DNA of 64,000 bases from Clostridiales bacterium (GTDB lineage Bacteria > Bacillota > Clostridia > Oscillospirales > Oscillospiraceae). Below the pieces are notes generated by a model, which saw only the letters and a program-made list of their open reading frames with translations, was not told the DNA's origin and did not search any database. The position numbers were made by a program, and so were the translations under genes. Below, piece after piece: positions 34,466 to 42,349 of this stretch; position 1 is the first letter of the stretch, and each line of letters opens with the position of its first letter. The stretch lies in NCBI GenBank assembly GCA_019420945.1, contig JAHZGF010000009.1:1-64000 (forward strand), read 5' to 3'.

Positions 34466-35166
34466 CCCTGAATCTGAGTGGCGAGCTGCTCTGCGACGAG
34501 TGGGCGGAGGTGTACCGCTGGTTTGGCGTTGACACCGGTTTCTATTGCCCCGGAGATGTCCGCTCGGCGGTGGATGAGCTGGAGCCCGGGGAGACGCTGG
34601 AGCTGCTCATCAACAGCGTGGGGGGCGACGTATTTGCCGCCAGCGAGATCTATGCCACGTTGGAGCGCTGCCCCAACCCCACCCGGGCGGAGATCCAGTC
34701 TCTGGCGGCCTCTGCGGCCAGCTATTTCCCCCTGGCCTGTGACCGGGTGGAGATCGCTCTGCCCGCCCAGATGATGATCCACTGTGCCGGCTGGGATGTG
34801 GGCGGCAATAAGACCGACCACCGCTGGGCGGCGGATCAGCTGGAGGTGACCGATCAGAGCATCCTGGATGTCTACTGCCGCAAGTGCGGCCCCGGCGCCG
34901 ATCGGGCGTATTTGCAGGAGCTGATGGAGCAGGAGACCTATCTTTCCGCCAATCAGTGCCTGGAGCTGGGGCTGGTGGATGCCATCCTGGGCCAGGAGAA
35001 TCAAGAGGACGGACCTGCAACCCTGGTGGCCAGTGCCACCGGCAATGTGATCCGGGCCATGCGGGTACGGCCGGACATCCGGGTGCTGATGGAGCGCCGT
35101 CAGGCGGAATTGGAGGACCTGCACAGCCAGCTGGAGCAGGAAAAGCATCGTTATTCCCGGGTCTGA
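34462..35166 (+). CDS. Head maturation protease, ClpP-like
   Basis: A 234-aa S14-type serine protease. LLINSVGGDVFAASEIYATL matches the oxyanion-loop region, the nucleophile Ser is in SLAASAASYFPLA (about 96) and the His in MIHCAGW (about 113). It should cleave the scaffold segment of the capsid protein during head assembly. The start overlaps the portal stop (ATGA). Confidence 0.9.
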   Translation: MTLNLSGELLCDEWAEVYRWFGVDTGFYCPGDVRSAVDELEPGETLELLINSVGGDVFAASEIYATLERCPNPTRAEIQSLAASAASYFPLACDRVEIALPAQMMIHCAGWDVGGNKTDHRWAADQLEVTDQSILDVYCRKCGPGADRAYLQELMEQETYLSANQCLELGLVDAILGQENQEDGPATLVASATGNVIRAMRVRPDIRVLMERRQAELEDLHSQLEQEKHRYSRV

Positions 35167-35199
35167 CAGGATGGCCCGGAACATAGAAAGGAGCAAAAC

Positions 35200-36405
35200 A
35201 TGAGTATCAGACGCGAGTACAACGACCTGCTGGGCCTGCGGGCCCAGCACCTGGCCGCCGCCGAGGCGGCCCTGAACTCCGGCAGCCGGACTGAGTATGA
35301 CTCTGCCATGGGCAAGGCCAGGGAGCTGGACCCCAAGCTGGAGGACATGAAGGCATTGATGGAGGAGCAGGACCGCTACGCCGTGGCCAATGCCCCCCGG
35401 TTTACCGGCGATCCCCGGGACATGGCGGAGATGGGCAAAGAGCTGGCCGCCAAAAGACCGGTGCGCTTTGACGTGGGCGAAGTGATGCGGGGCATCGGTG
35501 CGCCTCAGCGGGATGCCACCACCGTGGCCACCGGCTCCATTGTGACTCCCACCGGCGCCGGCAGCGACATCCGGGACGGCTTTGCCGGCCAGGTGTCCAG
35601 CCTGGTCTCCCAGGTCTACACGGTCAATCTCAAGGGCCTGAGCGGCGTTGAGGAGCCCTATGTGGTGGAAGATATGGAGGCCCAGGGCAGCGTGGTTGCC
35701 ACCGCATCCGGCACTGCCCGGACCGACAGTGACCCCACCTTCGGCAAGGCGGCAATCAAACCCTATGGAGTAGATGTGACCACCTTTGTGGACCGCAACC
35801 TGGCAAACCTCAGTCCCGCCGACTACGCCGCCAAGATCCAGACCATGGCCATGCGGGCCCTGCGCCGCAAGATCAATGCCCTGATTGTCACCGGTGACGG
35901 CCAGGGCAGCCCCAGCATGTACGGCATCACCACCGCCAAGAACACGGAGGGATCCCCCATCTTCGGCAGCGTTTCTCTGGGCTCCGCCATTGGCGTGGAC
36001 TCCCTGGAAAAGCTGGTCTACGCCTACGGCGGTGACGAGGAGGTGGGCGGCAACGCCCGTCTGCTGTTGACCAAAGCAAACCTGCAGGCCCTGGGGGCGC
36101 TCCGGGGCACCAACGAAAAGCGTCGGCTCTACCGGATCATCCCGGATGTGGGCAATCCCAACACCGGCGTCATTGAGGACGGCGGTCTCATCGTGCCCTA
36201 TACCATTGTTTCCGCCCTGGGCGATACTACTATGAGCTATGGCGATCCCATCAACTATGAGCTGGGTCTCTTCGGCGACTATGTGATCCGGGTGGATGAG
36301 TCCGTCAAGGCGGTGGAGCGGCTGAACGCCATCCTGGGTGATGTGATGGTGGGAGGCAACCTGGTGGTGGACAAGGGCTTTGTCAACGGCACCATCGGCG
36401 GCTGA
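35200..36405 (+). CDS. Major capsid protein, HK97 fold
   Basis: A 401-aa protein. Residues 1-95 are a helical scaffold (delta) domain rich in Ala, Leu and Glu. The shell domain follows from about 105 and contains GSIVTPTGAGSDIRDGFAGQ, ALRRKINALIVTGDG and YGDPINYELG. Placed after the protease, as usual. RBS AAAGGAG. No unusual insert. Confidence 0.92.
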   Translation: MSIRREYNDLLGLRAQHLAAAEAALNSGSRTEYDSAMGKARELDPKLEDMKALMEEQDRYAVANAPRFTGDPRDMAEMGKELAAKRPVRFDVGEVMRGIGAPQRDATTVATGSIVTPTGAGSDIRDGFAGQVSSLVSQVYTVNLKGLSGVEEPYVVEDMEAQGSVVATASGTARTDSDPTFGKAAIKPYGVDVTTFVDRNLANLSPADYAAKIQTMAMRALRRKINALIVTGDGQGSPSMYGITTAKNTEGSPIFGSVSLGSAIGVDSLEKLVYAYGGDEEVGGNARLLLTKANLQALGALRGTNEKRRLYRIIPDVGNPNTGVIEDGGLIVPYTIVSALGDTTMSYGDPINYELGLFGDYVIRVDESVKAVERLNAILGDVMVGGNLVVDKGFVNGTIGG

Positions 36406-36416
36406 GGACCTGTGAT

Positions 36417-36668
36417 ATGGCGCTCCCCAGCAAGGCCGAGCTGATGGCCTATTGCCGGGTAGACGATGAGGAGGCCGGCGCGCTGCTGGAGTCCCTGTGC
36501 CAGCAGGCGGAAACCTATCTCTCATTCGCCGGGGTGGATACCACCCTGGCGGATCCCCGGCTGGAGCAGGCCCTGAAGGCCCTCACGCTCCACTGGTTTG
36601 ACAATCCGGCCGGCGGGGAAGTCCCCGCCGGTCTCCAGCGGCTGATCAATCAGCTCAAACACACATAA
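36417..36668 (+). CDS. Head-tail connector, gp6-like
   Basis: An 83-aa helical protein (SKAELMAYCRVDDEEAGALL, then CQQAETYLSF) of the phage gp6/DNA-packaging connector family. It forms the ring under the portal. It starts 11 bp after the capsid gene. Confidence 0.82.
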   Translation: MALPSKAELMAYCRVDDEEAGALLESLCQQAETYLSFAGVDTTLADPRLEQALKALTLHWFDNPAGGEVPAGLQRLINQLKHT

Positions 36669-36681
36669 GGAGGTTTTCACT

Positions 36682-37140
36682 ATGGCAGTAACGCCCAAGA
36701 AATCCACCGGTTCCGGTACCACTGCATCTATCAGTGTGGACGGCGGCTCCGAGTATAAGGAGTTCGCCAGCATTACCAGTCTGGGCCCTCCCAATATGAC
36801 CCGGGGCACCGTGGATGTCACCGACATGAACAGCTATTCCAACAACGACCAGATGAAGGAGTTTCTGACCGACTTCATCGAGGCCGACGAGATGAGCATT
36901 GAGGGCTTTGTCATTGGCACCGATGAGGGCCGGGATGCGGCGGAGACCGCTTTTTATTCCGGCGCCGAGGTGTCCATCAAGATTGTGCTGCCCACCGCCA
37001 TCGGCAAGACCATGATCATCACCGGACTGCTGACGGCCTACCGTCCCATTGGTGACATCAATACCAGCGACGGTATTGCCTTTTCCATGTCCATCAAGCC
37101 CACCAAAAAGCCTGAGATTTCCGCCACTGCCGGCGGTTAA
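36682..37140 (+). CDS. Major tail tube protein
   Basis: A 152-aa protein. Features include ITSLGPPNMTRGTVDVTDMN and a strand-rich C-terminus ending with Ser/Ala/Gly, typical of siphovirus tail-tube proteins. Notably it precedes the head-closure and tail-terminator genes instead of following them. RBS AAGGAGG. Confidence 0.8.
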   Translation: MAVTPKKSTGSGTTASISVDGGSEYKEFASITSLGPPNMTRGTVDVTDMNSYSNNDQMKEFLTDFIEADEMSIEGFVIGTDEGRDAAETAFYSGAEVSIKIVLPTAIGKTMIITGLLTAYRPIGDINTSDGIAFSMSIKPTKKPEISATAGG

Positions 37141-37156
37141 GGAGGAGTTGTAATCC

Positions 37157-37600
37157 ATGAAAACCTATGAAATCCAGCTGAACAGCGGCAAGACCGTCAC
37201 CCTCCGGTTGACCAGCCGGGCCCTGAGCAGCTACATCAAAGAGCACGGCCTCCCCGGGGCGGCGCCCCTGGTCAGCGTGATGAACGCTGTCAATGATATG
37301 GATGCCCTGATTGCCCTTCTGTCGGCGGCCATGAGATACCCCGGGGCTGTGGTGGACAAAGAACTCGCCACCGGTGCGGAGCTGCTGGACGCTCTGGCCG
37401 ACGAGGACAAGGGCGATGTCTACATCAAGGGCCTGGTGGTTCAGCTGGCCCGGGATGCCGGCCTGGTGGATGACAAGGGCGCCAAGGAGCTGTCTGACGC
37501 TGCCGGTGCCAACAGCGCCCAGCTGGTCTCTAAAATCGCCGCTCTGCTGCGGCTGGACGGCGTTGAGGAGGAGGCTCAGGAGGAGGAAAACCCTACCTGA
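37157..37600 (+). CDS. Tail assembly chaperone, short form (gpG-like)
   Basis: A 147-aa protein (starts MKTYEIQLNSGKTVTLRLTS), mostly helical, ending in an acidic tail. It lies after the tail tube gene, the standard place of the tape-measure chaperone. It ends within a likely -1 frameshift site (A-AAC-CCT at 37,588). The long form adds the downstream frame, as lambda gpGT does. RBS GGAGGAG. Confidence 0.78.
   Translation: MKTYEIQLNSGKTVTLRLTSRALSSYIKEHGLPGAAPLVSVMNAVNDMDALIALLSAAMRYPGAVVDKELATGAELLDALADEDKGDVYIKGLVVQLARDAGLVDDKGAKELSDAAGANSAQLVSKIAALLRLDGVEEEAQEEENPT
37588..37594 (+). other. Candidate -1 ribosomal frameshift site
   Basis: A-AAC-CCT fits X-XXY-YYZ in the reading frame of the upstream chaperone, six codon-bases before its TGA. 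Slipping back one base continues YLTGETIEDVVHAAAVAG in the downstream frame. A Shine-Dalgarno-like GGAGGAGG lies directly upstream and could stimulate the shift. Confidence 0.6.
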
Positions 37601-37938
37601 CCGGCGAGACCATCGAGGATGTGGTCCATGCGGCGGCGGTAGCCGGGCTGGATCCGGAGGTGGCCTGGGACCGGACCCCCGGTGAGCTGTTGGAGTATAT
37701 CCGGGCTTATCGGGACCGGCAGCAGGAGACTGCCTATCTGCTCTATGACCTGGCCGGAGCCATTGCCAATGCCTGCCTTGGCAAGCGGCGGCTCCGGCCG
37801 GCCGAGGCCTTCCCGGGCTTTATCGAGGAGCAGATGTCGGTGATGAGTGACCAGCAGATCTATGCCAACTGCCTGGCCTGGTGCGCCGCCCTGAGCGGCA
37901 TGGAGGAGGATGCCCATGGAAGCGGGAAAGCTCAATAA
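37594..37938 (+). CDS. Tail assembly chaperone, frameshifted extension (gpT-like)
   Basis: About 114 aa translated in the -1 frame, beginning YLTGETIEDV after the slippery site. It contains WDRTPGELLEYIRAYRDR and a helical C-terminus, as seen in chaperone T domains. The only start codon candidates (GTG at 37621) lack a spaced ribosome site, which supports expression as a fusion with the upstream protein. Its end overlaps the head-closure gene. Confidence 0.7.
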   Translation, partial: YLTGETIEDVVHAAAVAGLDPEVAWDRTPGELLEYIRAYRDRQQETAYLLYDLAGAIANACLGKRRLRPAEAFPGFIEEQMSVMSDQQIYANCLAWCAALSGMEEDAHGSGKAQ

Positions 37939-38266
37939 GCGGATCACCCTGCAGCGCAAGGATCAGGGGCGCAAACCCTCCGGCCAGATGGTGGGGGAGT
38001 GGGTGGATGTTTGCACCCTTTGGGCCCAGGTCAACTGCACCGACAGCAAGGCGGTGGACTCCGACGGGGTGGTGCAGCACGAGGGGCTCTATCGCTTTTA
38101 TATCCGCTGGCAGGCCGGTATTACCCCCGAGATGCGGGTGAAGTGGGCGGGCCGTATCTTCGAACTGGTAGGTCCTCCAGTGGACTGGAAAGGGGAAAAG
38201 GTGGGGCTCACCCTGCTGACCCGGGAAATGGTAAAGGGGGCCAAGCGTAATGGCGACCAGCTATAA
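37916..38266 (+). CDS. Head closure / head-tail adaptor protein
   Basis: A 116-aa protein of the SPP1 gp16-like joining family: GKLNKRITLQRK at the N-terminus, EWVDVCTLWAQV and a C-terminal strand pair. The ATG at 37916 is better spaced from GGAGGAGG than the ATG two codons earlier. It occurs after the tail tube and chaperones, an unusual position. Confidence 0.82.
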   Translation: MEAGKLNKRITLQRKDQGRKPSGQMVGEWVDVCTLWAQVNCTDSKAVDSDGVVQHEGLYRFYIRWQAGITPEMRVKWAGRIFELVGPPVDWKGEKVGLTLLTREMVKGAKRNGDQL

Positions 38267-38801
38267 GATCGGCGGCGGCGTGACCGTCTCCGCCGGTGGA
38301 AAGGTCTATGCCTCCAAGGGGGTCAAGATCGTGCTGGAGGGCACCACCCCCCAGGAGATCGCCGTAGCGGTGGAACGGCTGGGCAAGCTGCCCGCCAGTG
38401 CCGTCACCACCTCGGTCCGCAAGGGTGCCTCCACGGTGCGCCGGGTGGCCAGGATGCTGGCCCCGAGAGGGGCCACCGGAGAGCTGCGCCGGGGCATTGC
38501 GGTGCGGTCCAGAAAAGAGCGCACCGCCCAAAAGGGAAAGACCGTCTACGATGTATGGATGGATCCCGCCAAAAACAACAGCTTTGTCAAACTGTCCAAG
38601 ACCGGCAAACGTGCCTATTATCCCGCCTCCATGGAGTTCGGTTTTCCCACTGCCAATGGGGGCAGAGTGACGGGCCGCTACTACCTGCGCACCGCTGCTG
38701 AGAGCACTGACCCGGTACTGGAGGCCCTGGTGCTGGATACCGCTAAAAAGAAGCTGGATCAGGCCTGGCTTAAAAAACAGAGTGGAGGAGGTGCCACATG
38801 A
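38250..38801 (+). CDS. HK97 gp10-family tail protein
   Basis: A 183-aa protein with the gp10 layout: a helical N-terminal domain (AVAVERLGKLPASAVTTSVR), GATGELRRGI, and a C-terminal part with YYPASMEFGFPTANGG. It helps complete the head-tail joint. Overlaps its neighbours at both ends. Confidence 0.85.
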   Translation: MATSYKIGGGVTVSAGGKVYASKGVKIVLEGTTPQEIAVAVERLGKLPASAVTTSVRKGASTVRRVARMLAPRGATGELRRGIAVRSRKERTAQKGKTVYDVWMDPAKNNSFVKLSKTGKRAYYPASMEFGFPTANGGRVTGRYYLRTAAESTDPVLEALVLDTAKKKLDQAWLKKQSGGGAT

Positions 38802-39205
38802 TTTACGCAGCCGTCAAAGATGCCGTGGAGCAGGTGGAGGCTTTGGCAGACAAGTGCTTTCCTGCCGGGGTGTGTATTGACGATGTGGCCATGCCCTGCG
38901 CGGTGTACTCCTTCGGCAAGCGGAAAGCAATCCGGGATCTGTCCGGTCAGGTCCACCACTACACCGATGAGGCCATTGTGGATGTGCTGGCGGAGGACTA
39001 CGACACGGTGCATCAGCTGGCCTGGGAGGTGGAGCGGGCTCTATCAGATTTGGCCCAGCAGCCTGATGGTGCTGGGGCCTATATTTTCGGAGTGGATTGT
39101 GGCACCCCGGAGAACGATGGAGCGGACTTTTCCCTGGGCTTGATGCGCCGCAGCGTGCAGGCCACCCTCCAATGGTGTCCGCTGGAAGATGATGCCGGCG
39201 GATAA
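38798..39205 (+). CDS. Tail terminator / completion protein (DUF3168-like)
   Basis: A 135-aa protein. Size, position after gp10 and the strand pattern (YTDEAIVDVLAEDYDTVHQL, then VQATLQW at the end) fit tail completion proteins of the DUF3168 group. Family assignment is by context and fold-like pattern. Overlaps the preceding gene by 4 bp. Confidence 0.65.
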   Translation: MIYAAVKDAVEQVEALADKCFPAGVCIDDVAMPCAVYSFGKRKAIRDLSGQVHHYTDEAIVDVLAEDYDTVHQLAWEVERALSDLAQQPDGAGAYIFGVDCGTPENDGADFSLGLMRRSVQATLQWCPLEDDAGG

Positions 39206-39229
39206 TTTCATACCGAGAGGAGGTTTTAT

Positions 39230-41917
39230 ATGGCCGTCGTAAAAAACATGATGGTGCGTGTGGGTGCGGATTTTTCCAGCCTCACCACCGGATCCAAAAC
39301 GGCGGCAAGCGCCACCAAGAGCTGGGCGGCTAAGACCACCGCATCCTTCCAGCAGGTGGGGGCCAGCTCTGCCGGGCTCTCCACGGCCACCACCCGGGTG
39401 AGCCGGTTTTCCACCATGATGAAGAGCGCCGGGGCCATGCTGCTGACGGTGTTCGGCGTCCAGCAGCTGATCCAATTCGGCAAGGCCTCCATCGAGGCCG
39501 CCAGCGATCTGGCGGAGGTCCAGAACGTAGTGGATGTGGTGTTCGGCTCCTTGTCCGGCCGGGTGGACCAGTTCGCCCAGTCGGCGGCGGAGGCCTATGG
39601 TCTGTCGGAGACCATGGCCAAGCGATTTGTGGGCACCTACGGCTCCATGGCCACGTCCTTCGGGTTTTCCAAAGAGGCGGCCTATGACATGGCCACCACG
39701 CTCACCGGCCTGGCCGGCGACGTGGCGTCGTTCTACAACATCAGCCAGGACGAGGCCTATACCAAGCTGAAGTCTGTGTTCTCCGGTGAAACCGAGGCCC
39801 TGAAGGATCTGGGCATCGCAATGACCCAGAGCGCCCTGGATGCCTATGCCCTGGCCAACGGTTACGGCAAGACCACCTCGGCCATGTCGGAGCTGGAGAA
39901 GGTGAGTCTGCGCTATGCCTTTATTCAAGATCAGCTTTCTTATGTTGCCGGAGATTATCTTCGCACGTCTGACAGCTGGGCCAACCAAATTCGTAATCTC
40001 CAGCTTAATTTCCAGAGTTTGCAGGCCATCATTGGCAGCGGCCTGATCGCTCTGCTGACCCCCTTTGTCCGGGGGCTCAATACCGCCCTCAGTGCCCTGG
40101 TCAAGTTCGGCAACGCTGTGTCCAGCGTGTTTTCCGCTGTGTTCGGCACCAAGCAGAAAACGGTGTCCGGGGCGGTGATTGAGGATGTGCAGGACTATTC
40201 CAGCAGCCTGGATGGGCTGGGATCATCCGCCTCTGGGGCTGCCTCGGCGGCCAAGGAGCTCAAGCGGCAGGTGCTGGGTTTTGACCAGATCACCAAACTC
40301 AGCGACACCTCCTCCGGCTCCGGTGGCTCCGGTTCAGGCGGCGGCTCCGGTGCCGGTGTAGGGGTGGGGGGCGGCAGCTCTTCTCTCCTGGATGAGGCGG
40401 CGGAGAATACCACCAAGTTCTCCGGCATCATGCAGAAATTCCATGACTGGCTTGCGGGGCTTAATCTGGAGCCCATTCAGACCGCCTGGGACAAGCTGCG
40501 CACAGCCGGGGAAGAACTGGTGGAGGTCATCAACGGCGGCCTCCAGTGGGGGCTGGAAAATGTGCTGGCCCCGCTGGCCAAGTGGACCCTGGAGGAGGGG
40601 GCTCCGGCCCTGATCACCACCATGGCCACGGCCTTTGAGACCCTGGCGGATGCGCTGATTGTCATTCAGCCCTGGTGGGACTGGTGTTACAGAAACATTT
40701 TTGGCCCCATTGGCAAGCAGGTGGGCAACACCTTTACCAGGGCCTTGGAGGGCCTGTCCACGGTGCTGGGCATCCTGGATGGCTATCTGAAGGACATCGC
40801 CGAGGTGATGAACGGCGACCGCACCCTGGGGGATATGCTGCTGGATTGGTTTTCCTTTGACCGGCAGGCAGGGGAGGCCAAATCGCTGTTGGGCATTGCC
40901 GGGGGATGGTTGAGCCAAAGCATGAATGTGCTTCAGCCCATGTTTGGCTCTGTGTCTCCTGTTTCTACCGTTGTCAACGTCGCCCTGGGCCAGTCCGCCA
41001 ACGATCTATGGAAAAAGTTCGGCAAGGAGTGGGGTGACGACCGAACCGTAAGCATCCAGAATGTTCTGGCCAACACAGCCAAGTCCCTCTGGGATACATT
41101 CCAGAAGGGCTGGGGCGTGGCCAAGAGCAAAACGGTGGAGATCTGGAACCAGCTGAAAAATGGCGCCGCTGTCCTTTGGCAGGGCTTTTCCACCAGCTGG
41201 GGCACTGCCCGGCAGCGGGTGGTTGAGATCTGGAACCAGCTGAAGAATAGCGCTGCATCCCTCTGGCAAGGCTTTTCTGCCGGCTGGGGCACAGCCCGGC
41301 AACGGGTAGTGGAGATTTGGAACCAGCTGAAAAACGGCGCCTCTGCCCTGTGGAGTGGATTTGCGGCTGGATGGGGAACCCGTGGGGTAAGTATTGTCAA
41401 CAGCTTGCTATCATCCGCTGGAACCCTGTGGAACCGGTTTGCCGCCGGATGGGGGACCAGAAGTGTAAGCATCATCAACACCTTGCTCAACTCCGCCCAG
41501 GACCTCTGGGAACAGTTCAAGGCGGGGTGGTCTGGCAAAACCCTGGGGTTGACTATCACTTACAACACCAACGTCAGCGGTATCAAGAAGGCCGTTTACA
41601 AGGCCCTGGGGCTCAGCGGATGGCCTACCATCCGGTTTGCCGCCCGGGGCGGCATCGTGAACGCCGCCACTTTGTTGGGCAACACCGTGGTGGGGGAGGC
41701 TGGGAAAGAGGCCATCATCCCCCTGGAAAACCACACGGAATGGATCGATATGGTGGCCCGGCGTCTGGCCGCCTCCATTGCTGGTGGCATCAGCAACGGC
41801 GGAGGGCGACCGCTGATTGTCCAGGTTGTACTGGATGGCAGAGTGGTGGGCCAGACCGCTGTGGATTATATCAACGGTCAAACGAAGTCCAGCGGAGAGA
41901 GTCCGCTGGTGATTTAA
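39230..41917 (+). CDS. Tape measure protein
   Basis: An 895-aa protein. The N-terminal part has the tape-measure pattern (ETMAKRFVGTYGSMATSFGF, then ATTLTGLAGDVASFYN). A Gly/Ser linker lies near residue 370. Residues 609-770 are about six tandem repeats of 26-29 aa. The end has GGIVNAATLLGNTVVGEAGK, found near the C-terminus of many tape measures. Since length sets tail length, an 895-aa tape predicts a tail of roughly 130 nm at 0.15 nm per residue (inference). Confidence 0.92.
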   Translation: MAVVKNMMVRVGADFSSLTTGSKTAASATKSWAAKTTASFQQVGASSAGLSTATTRVSRFSTMMKSAGAMLLTVFGVQQLIQFGKASIEAASDLAEVQNVVDVVFGSLSGRVDQFAQSAAEAYGLSETMAKRFVGTYGSMATSFGFSKEAAYDMATTLTGLAGDVASFYNISQDEAYTKLKSVFSGETEALKDLGIAMTQSALDAYALANGYGKTTSAMSELEKVSLRYAFIQDQLSYVAGDYLRTSDSWANQIRNLQLNFQSLQAIIGSGLIALLTPFVRGLNTALSALVKFGNAVSSVFSAVFGTKQKTVSGAVIEDVQDYSSSLDGLGSSASGAASAAKELKRQVLGFDQITKLSDTSSGSGGSGSGGGSGAGVGVGGGSSSLLDEAAENTTKFSGIMQKFHDWLAGLNLEPIQTAWDKLRTAGEELVEVINGGLQWGLENVLAPLAKWTLEEGAPALITTMATAFETLADALIVIQPWWDWCYRNIFGPIGKQVGNTFTRALEGLSTVLGILDGYLKDIAEVMNGDRTLGDMLLDWFSFDRQAGEAKSLLGIAGGWLSQSMNVLQPMFGSVSPVSTVVNVALGQSANDLWKKFGKEWGDDRTVSIQNVLANTAKSLWDTFQKGWGVAKSKTVEIWNQLKNGAAVLWQGFSTSWGTARQRVVEIWNQLKNSAASLWQGFSAGWGTARQRVVEIWNQLKNGASALWSGFAAGWGTRGVSIVNSLLSSAGTLWNRFAAGWGTRSVSIINTLLNSAQDLWEQFKAGWSGKTLGLTITYNTNVSGIKKAVYKALGLSGWPTIRFAARGGIVNAATLLGNTVVGEAGKEAIIPLENHTEWIDMVARRLAASIAGGISNGGGRPLIVQVVLDGRVVGQTAVDYINGQTKSSGESPLVI
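41054..41540 (+). repeat. 87-bp tandem repeat in the tape measure gene
   Basis: Three clear 87-bp units (starting at 41,141, 41,228 and 41,315) encode VEIWNQLKNGAAVLWQGF-type units. Flanking degenerate units extend to about six. Conserved Trp residues recur at fixed spacing. Units can expand or contract and so change tail length. Confidence 0.85.
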
Positions 41918-41931
41918 GGAGGTGGACACAG

Positions 41932-42312
41932 GTGGAGACCAGTATCACAGAACTCTATGTAAACGGGGTGGCTTTGCCCACCCCGGCCTTGCAAGGGGTA
42001 ACCATTACCCATAACAAGGTTTGGTCCTCGGATACGGGGCGGACTGCTTCTGGCAAGATGGTGGGCACCATCGTGGCAGTCAAGCGCAAGCTGTCCATCA
42101 AGTGGCCTCCTCTGACAGAGCAGCAGGTGGCCATGATCCAGTCTGCCGTCAACAATGCGGACAGCCCCTTTGTGCCGGTGCGCTATCGGGATGCAAACGG
42201 GCAAGAAGTTACCTGTACTATGTATTTTGGGGACCCAAGCTATACCCAGTACAGTTGGAGCGATGGTATCCGGCGGGTGCTGGATGTGACCGTGGACGCA
42301 ATCGAGCAGTGA
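41932..42312 (+). CDS. Phage tail protein
   Basis: A 126-aa protein starting at GTG after AAGGAGGTGG; the longer in-frame extension through the tape measure gene is not real. Strand-rich (LTEQQVAMIQSAVNNADSPF and YTQYSWSDGIRRVLDVTVDA). It sits where a distal tail or hub component would lie, between tape measure and tail tip. Family not certain. Confidence 0.6.
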   Translation: METSITELYVNGVALPTPALQGVTITHNKVWSSDTGRTASGKMVGTIVAVKRKLSIKWPPLTEQQVAMIQSAVNNADSPFVPVRYRDANGQEVTCTMYFGDPSYTQYSWSDGIRRVLDVTVDAIEQ

Positions 42313-42349
42313 GGAGGCGAGAAGAATCAGATCTCTAAGCAACGGCTTT

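Noticed and set aside
37621..37938. Independent gene starting at GTG 37,621
   Set aside because: No properly spaced ribosome site, and the frame is open back to the slippery heptamer.
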